A model generated the notes under the pieces. The model was not told where the DNA came from. It ran no database searches and worked only from the letters and a program-made list of their open reading frames with translations. Below are positions 28,285 to 36,786 of a stretch of 64,000 nucleotides of DNA, piece by piece. This DNA comes from Planctomycetota bacterium (GTDB lineage Bacteria; Planctomycetota; Phycisphaerae; WQYP01), in the NCBI GenBank assembly GCA_021819825.1, contig JAKAEZ010000002.1, forward strand, positions 62,001 to 126,000, in the 5' to 3' direction. Position numbers and translations under genes: made by a program. How positions within the stretch are numbered: position 1 is the stretch's first letter; each line of letters opens with the position of its first letter.

Positions 28285-30030
28285 ATGGAAATAATCAAAG
28301 GTATCGGCGTATCCTCGGGCGTCGTGATTTGCCCGGCATTCCTTCTGACGGAAGATCATCTGCATATTGGCCGCAGGTCCGTTAACGTTGCCGAAATTGA
28401 GGCCGAAAAGCAACGGCTGCAAACGGCAATCAGCTTAAGCAGCGATGACATCCGCGAATTACGTGATTCCACCACCCGCGACCTGGGCAAGGAAACCGGT
28501 GCCATTTTCTACTTTCACCTCGGATTGCTCAATGATCGCGAGCTATTAAAAGCATTTATCGGAGGGATTGAAGAACGACATTACACGGCGGAATACACCG
28601 TACACAAGGCGCTGCGGGAATACGGAAAACATTTCCTGGAACATCCGGATAAGTACTTTCGGGAACGCATTAAAGACATCTACGACATTGAACGGCGCTT
28701 GTTGCATAAATTGGCCGGACGGGACCGCATCCGACTCACTGATGCCGACGGCCCCGTGATCATCGTCGCCAAGGATTTAACGCCTTCCCAGACCGCCGCC
28801 CTGGATCGCAAGATCGTTAAAGGAATTGCCATTGAAGCCGGCGGCCAGACCAGCCACACCGCCATTATCGCAAATTCCATGGGAATCCCCGCCGTGGTGG
28901 GACTGGAAAACATCACGCATGAAACCGTCTCCGGCGACTTGCTGGTGGTCAACGGATACAGCGGAGTCGTTATTGTTGACCCCGACGAAGTCACGATCAC
29001 CGAGCATAAGAAATATGAATTGCGGGTCCAAACCTACGAAACCAAGCTCCAAGGCATCCGTAATCTGCCGGCTGTAACGCTGGATGGCAAAGAAATCAAG
29101 CTCATGGGGAATATCGAATTTCCCCATGAGGTCGACAACGCTCTGGAAAAGGGGGCCGTGGGAATCGGGTTGTACCGTACCGAATTTTTATACCTTTCGG
29201 CGGAACGCGAGCCAACGGAGGACGACCATTACGCGGCCTATGCGGAAACAATCCGGCGCTTAGGCGGTCGGCCCATTATCATCCGCACTTTGGACCTTGG
29301 CGCGGATAAATATTCTCCATTCCTGGATCAGGCCCCGGAAGCCAATCCGTTTCTTGGGTGCCGGTCCATCCGCCTGTGCCTGCAAAACATTGAAATGTTC
29401 AAAACCCAGTTGCGCGCCATCCTGCGGGCCAGCGTGCTGGGCGATGTCAGCGTGATGTTCCCCATGATTTCAACGCCGCGCGAACTGCGGCAGGCCAGAT
29501 TTGTGCTTAACGAAGTCATGGATGATCTGGATGAGCATAACATCGCCTACAACCGTTATATCCGCGTGGGAATGATGGTGGAAGTACCCTCGGCGGCGTT
29601 GTTGCCGCACAGTTATGTTGATGAGTCTGATTTTCTTTCCATCGGCAGCAATGACCTCATTCAGTATACCTTGGCGGTGGACCGTGGAAATCAACGCGTG
29701 GCGTCTTTGTTTACCGCGGCCCATCCCGCGGTGGTCAAGTTGATTCAAAACGTCATGCGTGCCGCCAAACGCGCTGAAACGACTGTCAGTCTGTGCGGTG
29801 AAATGGGGGGTGATCCGGAATTTACCGTGCTCCTGGTAGGGCTGGGGCTGCGCAACTTTTCAATTACGCCCCACAATATACCACAAATTAAACAGGTCAT
29901 TCGCAGCATTGATTCACGCGATGCGCAAAGGGTCGCCCGGCGGGTGCTGAGTTTTGAAACACCCCAACAGATTCTGAATTTTCTGCGGGATGAAACGCGG
30001 AAAGTATTGCCCGATCTATTTCGTGATTAA
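28285..30030 (+). CDS. ptsI: Phosphoenolpyruvate-protein phosphotransferase (PTS enzyme I)
   Basis: 581 residues from ATG 28285 (MEIIKGIGVSSGV); a GTG four codons earlier is also possible. Enzyme I transfers phosphate from PEP to HPr. The N-terminal domain carries the active-site His at residue 191 in GGQTSHTAII. The TIM-barrel C-terminal PEP-binding domain shows LYRTEFLYL, RTLDLGADKY, NPFLGCRSIRL, MFPMIS, GMMVEVPSAAL, SNDLIQYTLAVDR and the LCGEMGGDPEF motif with its catalytic Cys. The length is normal. No ptsH or enzyme II gene is nearby. Such a lone enzyme I in bacteria with few sugar permeases often serves regulatory phosphorylation, which is inference here. A glycosyltransferase follows 62 bp later. 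Confidence 0.95.
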   Translation: MEIIKGIGVSSGVVICPAFLLTEDHLHIGRRSVNVAEIEAEKQRLQTAISLSSDDIRELRDSTTRDLGKETGAIFYFHLGLLNDRELLKAFIGGIEERHYTAEYTVHKALREYGKHFLEHPDKYFRERIKDIYDIERRLLHKLAGRDRIRLTDADGPVIIVAKDLTPSQTAALDRKIVKGIAIEAGGQTSHTAIIANSMGIPAVVGLENITHETVSGDLLVVNGYSGVVIVDPDEVTITEHKKYELRVQTYETKLQGIRNLPAVTLDGKEIKLMGNIEFPHEVDNALEKGAVGIGLYRTEFLYLSAEREPTEDDHYAAYAETIRRLGGRPIIIRTLDLGADKYSPFLDQAPEANPFLGCRSIRLCLQNIEMFKTQLRAILRASVLGDVSVMFPMISTPRELRQARFVLNEVMDDLDEHNIAYNRYIRVGMMVEVPSAALLPHSYVDESDFLSIGSNDLIQYTLAVDRGNQRVASLFTAAHPAVVKLIQNVMRAAKRAETTVSLCGEMGGDPEFTVLLVGLGLRNFSITPHNIPQIKQVIRSIDSRDAQRVARRVLSFETPQQILNFLRDETRKVLPDLFRD

Positions 30031-30092
30031 GCAATGAACCGAATCGATCGTTATTCAGTCCTTTGCGAAATACCACAGTCCATGGAGTTTAC

Positions 30093-31190
30093 ATGCCGGA
30101 ACCGGGCGTGAGCATCGTTGTCCCCACCTACCGCGAAGTGGAAAATCTGCCCCGGCTTATTCCGCAGGCCGCCGCCGCTCTGTCCGACCGGGGCTGGAAT
30201 TGGGAAATGATTGTTATCGATGATAATTCACCGGATGGAACACGCGAGATGCTGGCACAATTATCCAGCCAATGGCCGCAACTGCGCTATCGGATCCGGG
30301 AGAACCAGCGCGGCCTGTCATCCGCGGTTCTCACCGGGCTGGCCATGGCACACTATGATTATCTGCTGGTGATGGATGCCGACTTAAGCCACCCGCCGGA
30401 ATCCATCCCGGCGCTGATTGAGCCGCTGCTGGAAAACAAGGCTGATTTTACCATCGGTTCACGTTATGTTGCCGGCGGAAAAACCGAAGACTGGGGACGC
30501 TTCCGATGGATCAATAGCGCGGTGGCGACGCTGTTAAGCCGGCCCTTTACCAAATCCGTGCGCGATCCGATGGCCGGGTTCTTTGCCCTGCCCCGCCGCC
30601 TTTATCTTGCCGCCGACGAACTCAATCCCATCGGCTATAAAATTGGTCTGGAACTTATTGTCAAATGCCATGTCACACAGGTGCTGGAAGTTCCCATTGT
30701 GTTTCGCAACCGATTGCACGGTGAAAGTAAACTAACCATCAAGGAACAGTTTAGATATCTCGAACACTTGTCACGGCTTTATGACTTTCGGTTTCCAAAA
30801 GCGGCACCGCGTATAAAATTCCTGATTGCGGCCGCCTGCGGGTCTGTCGCTTGTGTTGGCCTTTATTATGCGGCCTCCGCCACGGGGGCAGCGTTCCTGT
30901 CGGCGTTGACGGCGGGATTATTGGCGATGATTGCCGTAACCCTGCTGTTTTTTATTCGTTATGTTCGCGCGCAGAAAACCGATACGGCCATGCGCTATCC
31001 CTATCTGGAGTTTACCATTATAAGCATGGTCGAGTTGGTCGCCGGCCTGCTGTGCGGCCAGTTCGCCCGAGCCTATACGGGGCGCTTTCCCGCGATATTA
31101 TGCGCCCTGGCCGCATTGCTGATTTCCCGATACCTCATGCGCAAAGCGTTACGTCACGATCTTCGCGGCCTGCGGCATCAGCAGTCATAA
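30093..31190 (+). CDS. DPM1-like polyprenyl-phosphate glycosyltransferase (GT2) with membrane domain
   Basis: 365 residues from ATG 30093 behind GGAGTTTAC; an upstream TTG in frame is unlikely. The GT2 fold shows SIVVPTYREVENL, the nucleotide-binding VIDDNSPDGT and the metal-binding VMDADLSHPP, then IGSRYVAGG and DPMAGFFALPR, as in dolichol/undecaprenyl-phosphate mannose synthases. Residues from about 240 on form four hydrophobic segments, a GtrA-like membrane part. It probably moves a sugar from a nucleotide donor to a lipid carrier at the inner membrane for glycan or protein glycosylation. The exact sugar cannot be told. It may share a transcript with ptsI. Confidence 0.9.
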   Translation: MPEPGVSIVVPTYREVENLPRLIPQAAAALSDRGWNWEMIVIDDNSPDGTREMLAQLSSQWPQLRYRIRENQRGLSSAVLTGLAMAHYDYLLVMDADLSHPPESIPALIEPLLENKADFTIGSRYVAGGKTEDWGRFRWINSAVATLLSRPFTKSVRDPMAGFFALPRRLYLAADELNPIGYKIGLELIVKCHVTQVLEVPIVFRNRLHGESKLTIKEQFRYLEHLSRLYDFRFPKAAPRIKFLIAAACGSVACVGLYYAASATGAAFLSALTAGLLAMIAVTLLFFIRYVRAQKTDTAMRYPYLEFTIISMVELVAGLLCGQFARAYTGRFPAILCALAALLISRYLMRKALRHDLRGLRHQQS

Positions 31191-31445
31191 TCAACCGGCA
31201 ACCTATACCGGCCCCTCGTCCGAAATAGCCTTTCTGTCATAATTAACAAGCTGTCTGAAACTTGAAAACTGGAGTCATTCGATATGAAAATTACACGGCG
31301 TTTGGCAACCGCGTTACGGGCACTTGGGCCTCGTTATGTGGCCGCACCACAGAACCATTAAGCTAAGCAGCAAACACCATTGATGACGGATGGTGAAGCG
31401 TTGTCGGCGGGCTTTGGTGAGTCCCGCATGGACCGGAGAAATCAC

Positions 31446-32022
31446 ATGAAATCCTATTGTGCACTGATATTGCTTCTGATGCTGTTGTTTGCCCCGGCAT
31501 CCGCCGCTGCGCAAGAGGTTAATACCGTGCATGTTGGAAATCCTCAATACGCCGCCGCTTTGAGTAAGCAGGTGCAACAAGCGTATCAGAACGGCGCGCG
31601 GATGATAATGATCAATCCTGGCGTTTATCACTTGCCCGCGATTGGTCGGCCCACGTTCAACCTTGAGGGCTGGAAAAATGCCACCATAAGCGCCTATCAC
31701 GTTACGCTGATTATGCGGGTAAAAAATGCCGGCAACTGTTTCGAGTTGGCGCATTGCCGAAACGTCCGCATCGAAGGGCCGTTGATTTCGCAGACACAGC
31801 TTACGTTCTACCAAGGCCGTGTAATGTCCGCTGGATATATCTATCCAATGGGCGAAAAATTGCGCTATTGAGAATAACGCGATGACCGGCCCCAAACAGC
31901 CCGCATTTCCTGGTGAGCAACCGCATGCGTCCATCGTCATTAAGAATTCACATGCGATTGCTGTCAGCGGCAACCATGTGACCAACCCGGATCGGTACGC
32001 AAAGCCGTTAATTGACCGTTAA
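31446..32022 (+). pseudogene. Broken secreted beta-helix protein gene
   Basis: The frame from ATG 31446 (GGAGAAATCAC before it) encodes a signal peptide (MKSYCALILLLMLLFAPASAAA) and a beta-helix-like start (QQAYQNGARMIMINPGVYHLP, LEGWKNATISAY) and stops at 31871. Directly after the stop, in the next frame, codons 31882-32022 encode HASIVIKNSHAIAVSGNHVTNPDRYAKPLID, the sort of N-S-x-x-V-x-G-N-x-x-x-NP turn that ends such proteins. The two parts therefore look like the ends of one pectate-lyase-like/right-handed beta-helix gene with an internal deletion and frameshift. The first part alone (141 residues) could still be expressed. A tiny 25-codon frame at 31284 upstream has a ribosome site but no known pattern. 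Confidence 0.5.
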
Positions 32023-32070
32023 ATCAGACCGCAGGCTTCCTTGGACTTTATATCGTATACTGGCCACGCG

Positions 32071-33942
32071 TCACACCAGTTTTCTGGCAGCGGCGATGAT
32101 GGCGGCGGCGTCGATGCCGGCGGCGGCTAGTAACTCGGTCGGCGTGCCTGATCCCGGCATGTGCCGCACGGCAAGTTTCACCACGGTCGGGTGCGAGGCA
32201 CGTGACTGGGCGAAGGCTTCAAGTACGGCATCTCCCAGCCCGCCTTCAATCCAGTGATCTTCCGCGACGATAATTTTATTACCGGCTTCATCGGCGGCCT
32301 GATGCAGCGTTTGTACATCCACGGGCTTGACCGAATAAAGATCAATGAGCCGCGCGTTGATACCTTCTTTGGCCAATGCGTCGCAGGCTTTCATGGATTC
32401 ATGCAGCGTAATTCCCGCGGCAACAATGGTCAGCTTGTCCTGCGAGGATTTTCTTACCACCCGGCTGCCGCCGATTTTGAATTCTTCGTCCGGGGCATAG
32501 ATGACCGGCAATTTTTCACGCGTGGTACGCATGTAGGAAATGCCTGACTGTTTGCACATCAGGGCGGTGAGTTTTGCGGTCTGATTGGCATCGCTGGGAT
32601 ACAGCACGGTACTTTCAAACACCGCCCGCATCATGGCAATATCTTCCAGTGCCATTTGTGACGGGCCGTCCTGTCCGATGCTCACACCGGCATGAGAACC
32701 CACCAGACGGATCGTGGCATTAGAAATAGCGGCCATGCGGATTTGGTCGTAGGCACGGGTGAAAAATGCGGCAAATGTGGAGGCAAACGCCTTTTTGCCC
32801 AGCACGCCAAAACCCGTGGCCACCGACACCATGACTTGTTCTGAAATAAACATTTCAAAGAACCGGTGCGGGTGGGCTTTCTTAAATTCATCCGCATGGG
32901 TGGAATTGGATACTTCCGCATCCACGACAATCATATCCAGATCATGATTGCCTAGGGCGGCCAAGGCATCGCCATAGGCTTTGCGCGCCGCTTCTTTCGA
33001 GCCTAGCGGGTATGCGGGCAATTTTAACGGCAATGATTCACCGTCGCGCGCGGGTTTTTTGTCTTCCGGCTTGGCCACGTTGAATATCAGATTGGTGCTC
33101 TGGCCTAATTCCGCCAGGGCTTTCTTTTCTTCATCCACTGACAGCGCCTTGCCGTGCCAGCCATCTTTGTTGGCCAGGAAAGAAACGCCCTCGCCTTTTT
33201 CCGTCCGGGCGATCAGACAGGTGGGTTTGTCGGTTTGCGAAAGCGCTTCACGGTAAGCCGCCTGAATGGATGGCAAGTCATGGCCATTAAGTTCAATAGC
33301 GTGCCAACCGAAGGCTTTCACCCGTGCGGCATATTCCGCACTGTTCCATCCCAAATCTGTTTCGCCGCGCTGGCCCAGTCGATTCATATCCAAAATGGCG
33401 ATGAGATTATTGAGCTTATAGTAAGACGCCTTATCAAACGCCTCCCACACGGAACCCTCGGCCATTTCGCTGTCGCCCAGGAGCACCCACACGCGATAAG
33501 GCAACTTATCTACATATTTTCCATTAAGCGCCATACCCACGCCGTTGCCGATTCCCTGCCCCAGAGACCCGGTGGCAACATCGACCCATTTAAGGACATG
33601 CGGATTTGGATGCCCCTGTAAATTGCTGTCAATTTTGCGCAAACGCAGCAATTCAGCATCACTTACCACCCCTGCCGCTTTGTACATGGAATACAGCAAG
33701 GGACACGCGTGGCCCTTGGAAAAAATCAAGCGGTCATTGTTGGGGGCGTGCGGATTGCTCCAGTCATAACGTAAATGTTCCACCATCAGCACGGCCATGA
33801 GATCAGCGGCGGACATGGAAGATGTCGGATGCCCCGACCCTGCCGCCGTGGTGCAACGAATGGAATCAATACGAAGTTGCGTCGCCAATGATTTCAAGCT
33901 ATCGATGGAAGTTTTACCCGAAGCGCTTAACGTTTGTGTCAT
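32071..33942 (-). CDS. tkt: Transketolase, animal-type single chain
   Basis: 623 residues from ATG 33942 (GAGGATTTAGTT before it); the frame continues upstream without a plausible start. Transketolase swaps two-carbon ketol units in the pentose phosphate pathway with thiamine diphosphate. Visible motifs are GSGHPTSSMSAADLMAVL, GSLGQGIGNGVGMALNGK, the cofactor motif LLGDSEMAEGSVWEA...NNLIAILDMNRLGQ, and the C-terminal pyrimidine-domain segment FISEQVMVSVATGFGVLGKKAF with its catalytic Glu. The length and wording (YKLNNLIAILDMNRLGQ, FGWHAIELNGHD, DGWHGKAL) resemble human TKT more than E. coli TktA. It is convergent with the broken beta-helix gene. Confidence 0.94.
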   Translation of the reverse strand: MTQTLSASGKTSIDSLKSLATQLRIDSIRCTTAAGSGHPTSSMSAADLMAVLMVEHLRYDWSNPHAPNNDRLIFSKGHACPLLYSMYKAAGVVSDAELLRLRKIDSNLQGHPNPHVLKWVDVATGSLGQGIGNGVGMALNGKYVDKLPYRVWVLLGDSEMAEGSVWEAFDKASYYKLNNLIAILDMNRLGQRGETDLGWNSAEYAARVKAFGWHAIELNGHDLPSIQAAYREALSQTDKPTCLIARTEKGEGVSFLANKDGWHGKALSVDEEKKALAELGQSTNLIFNVAKPEDKKPARDGESLPLKLPAYPLGSKEAARKAYGDALAALGNHDLDMIVVDAEVSNSTHADEFKKAHPHRFFEMFISEQVMVSVATGFGVLGKKAFASTFAAFFTRAYDQIRMAAISNATIRLVGSHAGVSIGQDGPSQMALEDIAMMRAVFESTVLYPSDANQTAKLTALMCKQSGISYMRTTREKLPVIYAPDEEFKIGGSRVVRKSSQDKLTIVAAGITLHESMKACDALAKEGINARLIDLYSVKPVDVQTLHQAADEAGNKIIVAEDHWIEGGLGDAVLEAFAQSRASHPTVVKLAVRHMPGSGTPTELLAAAGIDAAAIIAAARKLV

Positions 33943-33974
33943 AACTAAATCCTCACAACAATGACCAGCACATA

Positions 33975-34004
33975 AGTGTACACAGAATCCAGGATTCCGC
34001 CAAA
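33975..34004 (-). promoter_or_regulatory. tkt: Candidate tkt promoter with palindrome in the spacer
   Basis: On the minus strand a TACACT -10 (33980-33975) is 18 bp from a weak TTTGGC -35 (34004-33999). The spacer contains the perfect palindrome GAATCCAGGATTC (33985-33997), a possible operator. The -35 is poor, so this is tentative. Confidence 0.3.
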
Positions 34005-34379
34005 TGGGGCGAAAGTCATTTAGGTTAAGTGGCGTGGCAATAAATCCGGACAGGCCCCTGCCGTGCGAGTTTTCAAGACCAACCATATTTCTTTGCGCCG
34101 ACATGTATGCCGTCGATTTTGCCGCCTGCCCGGAAAAATTACCACGCCCAGATTCACTTATCCCGACAATATATCCGGTGCCCAAATGCCCATGTCCCCA
34201 TTGCCCATTATCACGCACTGGAACACGCGCGACGAGGCAAAATGGGATAGCACCATTGCCCCCTGTTCCGCCGCGAACTCAACGCTGCCGCATTGAGCTA
34301 ACGCCAGGTGTCATTGCGGGCCGGGAATCGCCGAGGGGGCAGGATCAATTGAATTGAATTTCTACATTCCGCGCTCCGC

Positions 34380-34408
34380 CGGACAGACTGCCTGTCCGCG
34401 GTTATAAT
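34380..34408 (+). promoter_or_regulatory. Promoter of dus with overlapping inverted repeat
   Basis: A perfect TATAAT -10 (34403-34408) lies 17 bp from CGGACA (34380-34385). The inverted repeat CGGACAG-ACTGC-CTGTCCG (34380-34398) covers the -35 and most of the spacer, where a repressor would block polymerase. Predicted transcription would begin at about 34415. Confidence 0.5.
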
Positions 34409-34438
34409 TGCAGCTCTATGGAAGAGGTCTCTACATGG

Positions 34439-35500
34439 ATGGCACCCCCGCCCCTGCGGATTGGTCATGTGCAACTTGCCGGCAACGCGTTGCTGGCACC
34501 AATTGCCGGTTACTGCGATGTATCGTTTCGGCTGGTGGCGCGAGCCTGTGGCGGCGTCGCCCTGGCGTGTACGGATCTGTTATGCCCGGAAGGCGTGCTG
34601 CGGGAAAATAAACGTTCCATGGAATTGGCCGCCACCTGTCCGGAGGATTCTCCGCTTTCCATGCAGTTATACGGGGCTGATCCCCAGCGCTTATGTGATG
34701 CCGCAAAATGGGCGGCGGACCATGGAGCCACAATTATTGATATCAACATGGGTTGTCCCGTGGATAAAATTACCAAACGCGACGGCGGATCAGCCTTGTT
34801 ATGCAACATCCCCCGCACGCTGGATATGGCCCAGCGCGTGGTGCGGGCGGTACCCCATATTCCGGTCACGGCAAAAGTGCGATTGGGGTGGGACGACCAG
34901 CGGCTGGTGGCCCCGTTTCTGGCCAATCGGCTGGAACAGGTGGGAATCGCGGCGGTGACGGTGCATGGCCGCACCACGGAAATGAGATTTCATGGCACGG
35001 TGCGGCTGGATGGCATTGCCGCGGTGGTTGCGGCGGTGCATAAAATTCCGATTATCGGCAATGGCGATATCCGCACCGCCCAGGATGCGAGACGGATGTT
35101 TGACGTCACTGGTTGCGCCGGCGTAATGATTGGGCGCGCGGCGCTGGCGGCCCCTTGGCTGCTTCGAGATGTGCAGACATATTTGCAGTCAGGCGTAGTT
35201 CTTCCGCCGCCGACAATTCAGCAAAAGTGTCAATATATGCGGGATCATTTTTACAACATGATCCGCTTTCGCAATCAGCGCGTGGCAATTCTTGAATTTC
35301 GCAAGCGCGTGAGCTGGTACGCCAAGCACATGAATCCATGTCGGATATTGCGCGATGCCATGCGCGTCATTGATTCCGTGAACGATTTTGAGGCGGCTGT
35401 TGATAACTTTCTTTCCTGGCGCGCCCAGTGGGAATTGGCTAACCCGCATTTTACCGATTCATCGGCAAACCCGGACGAATCAGAAAATTTGGCCGCCTGA
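34439..35500 (+). CDS. dus: tRNA-dihydrouridine synthase (Dus family)
   Basis: 353 residues from ATG 34439, preceded by AGAGG at 34423-34427. An ATG at 34418 in the same frame would lie only about 3 nt from the predicted transcript start and could be used leaderless. Dus enzymes reduce uridine to dihydrouridine in tRNA D-loops with FMN. Motifs are LLAPIAGYCDVSFR (FMN site), MQLYGADP, DINMGCPVDKITKRDGGSALL with the catalytic Cys, VTAKVRLGWDD, VTVHGRTTEMRF, IIGNGDIRTAQDA and GVMIGRAALAAPWLL. The C-terminal helical domain binds tRNA. Which Dus subclass it is cannot be decided by eye. Confidence 0.93.
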   Translation: MAPPPLRIGHVQLAGNALLAPIAGYCDVSFRLVARACGGVALACTDLLCPEGVLRENKRSMELAATCPEDSPLSMQLYGADPQRLCDAAKWAADHGATIIDINMGCPVDKITKRDGGSALLCNIPRTLDMAQRVVRAVPHIPVTAKVRLGWDDQRLVAPFLANRLEQVGIAAVTVHGRTTEMRFHGTVRLDGIAAVVAAVHKIPIIGNGDIRTAQDARRMFDVTGCAGVMIGRAALAAPWLLRDVQTYLQSGVVLPPPTIQQKCQYMRDHFYNMIRFRNQRVAILEFRKRVSWYAKHMNPCRILRDAMRVIDSVNDFEAAVDNFLSWRAQWELANPHFTDSSANPDESENLAA

Positions 35501-35593
35501 CAAAACGCAAAAAATGGCGATCGACGCTACCTACCGAATTGCGAAAATTTATTTCACAAATTATCCGTGGTTTGGCCCGTTGTATGTACTCCC

Positions 35594-35624
35594 GGGCAAG
35601 GAAATTGTTTTGCCCCTTATTTTG
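35594..35624 (+). terminator. Weak terminator after dus
   Basis: GGGCAA (35594-35599) pairs with TTGCCC (35610-35615) and is followed by CTTATTTT. The stem is short, so this is only a candidate end of the dus transcript before yggS. Confidence 0.35.
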
Positions 35625-35702
35625 GGACAATTGACCTCTTTACATTTTTAGATAAGTGACAATAATACCCGACTTCTGGTTTTGTTGTATGAGGGATTTG
35701 CC

Positions 35703-36455
35703 ATGGATGTAACGGTTAAACTCAAACAGGTTCAGGAACGAATCCGTGCCGCGGCCAATCGTGCGCGCCGCGATCCCGGTGATATCACACTTATTGCCGT
35801 AAGCAAATATGCGGCCATGGAACAGATTCAGCAACTCATTACCGCGGGGCAGCGGCATTTTGGAGAAAGCCGCGTACAAAATCTGCAAACCCGCCATGAG
35901 GAAGTGCGGGAATGGCTCACGGAAACCATGGCGGACGGTGCGGAAATCAACGCACAACTTAAATGGCATATGATCGGCCATCTGCAACGCAATAAAGCCG
36001 CCGGCGCTATTGCGGCCAGCGAGTTGATTCATAGCGTTGATTCGCTGCGCCTGGCGGAACACCTCAATGACCTGGGCGGTCGGCGGGAAAAAGCCATACC
36101 GATTCTTATGGAAGTCAACACATCCGGTGAAGCGTCCAAGCACGGCGTGCCGATACCGGCGGCAATTCACATGGCTGAACAGTTTGAAACGTTGGCGCAT
36201 CTGCAGGTTGTGGGACTTATGACAATGGCCCGCCAATCCGCCAATGCCGAAGAAGCCAGACAATGCTTTATCACATTAAGAGAAATATTTAACGAGTTGC
36301 GCTTCCGGAAAATATGCGGGCCGCACTTTAAGCACCTTTCAATGGGCATGAGCGGTGATTTTGAGATCGCCATTGAAGAAGGTTCCACACTGGTACGAAT
36401 CGGATCAGCCATATTCGGTGCCCACACCGAGCCGGCCATGGAAAGCGGAACATAA
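35703..36455 (+). CDS. yggS: Pyridoxal phosphate homeostasis protein (YggS/PLPHP family)
   Basis: 250 residues from ATG 35703 with GAGGGATTTGCC before it. The family binds PLP without a known enzyme activity and helps keep PLP and amino-acid pools in balance. The PLP lysine is in ITLIAVSKYA (about residue 36). Other family motifs are HFGESRVQN, KWHMIGHLQRNKA, IHSVDSLRLAEHL, PILMEVNTSGEASKHGV, VVGLMTMA, HLSMGMSGDFEIAIEEGSTLVRIGSAIFG. It matches the normal length and has nothing unusual. It stands alone between dus and the GAF-receiver gene. Confidence 0.95.
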   Translation: MDVTVKLKQVQERIRAAANRARRDPGDITLIAVSKYAAMEQIQQLITAGQRHFGESRVQNLQTRHEEVREWLTETMADGAEINAQLKWHMIGHLQRNKAAGAIAASELIHSVDSLRLAEHLNDLGGRREKAIPILMEVNTSGEASKHGVPIPAAIHMAEQFETLAHLQVVGLMTMARQSANAEEARQCFITLREIFNELRFRKICGPHFKHLSMGMSGDFEIAIEEGSTLVRIGSAIFGAHTEPAMESGT

Positions 36456-36786
36456 ATAGATATCTACCTAGAGTGGAACGTGGTTATTCTTGATAAATCG
36501 CAGGCGATTAAAAATTCCATCAGCCGTTGCCCCAATTAAATCTTCACGCATCCATTCCCCAATAGGGTATCAAAGGGCCTGGAAGTCAAGGCGAGAGAGC
36601 AAAATACGCATGGCATGCAAATGTCTTGTATTTTGATACGGTGACAAGTTGTTACATTCACGACCTTGGGAAAAGACCGAGAACTGAAGGCGACGCAAAA
36701 TTCTCTTCTGCGATTTTTCAATAGTGCGACAGATTGTCCGTATCCGTTGAACCGCTATAATCATTAAGGTTTTATTAAGGTGTCGC
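36456..36786 (+). other. Intergenic region rich in inverted repeats, upstream of the GAF-receiver gene
   Basis: 331 bp without a gene. It contains nested inverted repeats: GTATCAAA (36567-36574) with TTTGATAC (36632-36639), CAAAATAC (36600-36607) with GTATTTTG (36628-36635) around a GCATGGCATGC core, and a near-palindrome GTGACAAGTTGTTAC (36641-36655). The promoter at 36734-36761 follows. Antisense open frames here look like chance. Confidence 0.5.
36734..36761 (+). promoter_or_regulatory. Sigma70-type promoter of the GAF-receiver gene
   Basis: TTGTCC (36734-36739), a 16-bp spacer and a perfect TATAAT (36756-36761) lie 25 bp before the ATG at 36787. The ribosome site AAGG is at about 36777-36780. 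Confidence 0.6.

Larger units (their letters stand above)
33943..34438. other. Divergent tkt-dus intergenic region
   Basis: About 496 bp with no convincing gene between two divergent genes. It holds the likely tkt promoter at its left end and the dus promoter at its right end. A plus-strand open frame at 34004-34357 has no family pattern or ribosome site and is treated as chance. Confidence 0.45.

Noticed and set aside
31314-31985. A 223-codon minus-strand frame
   Set aside because: It lies antisense to the signal peptide and beta-helix sequence of the plus-strand gene, which has a good ribosome site; the minus product is Cys/His-rich without pattern.
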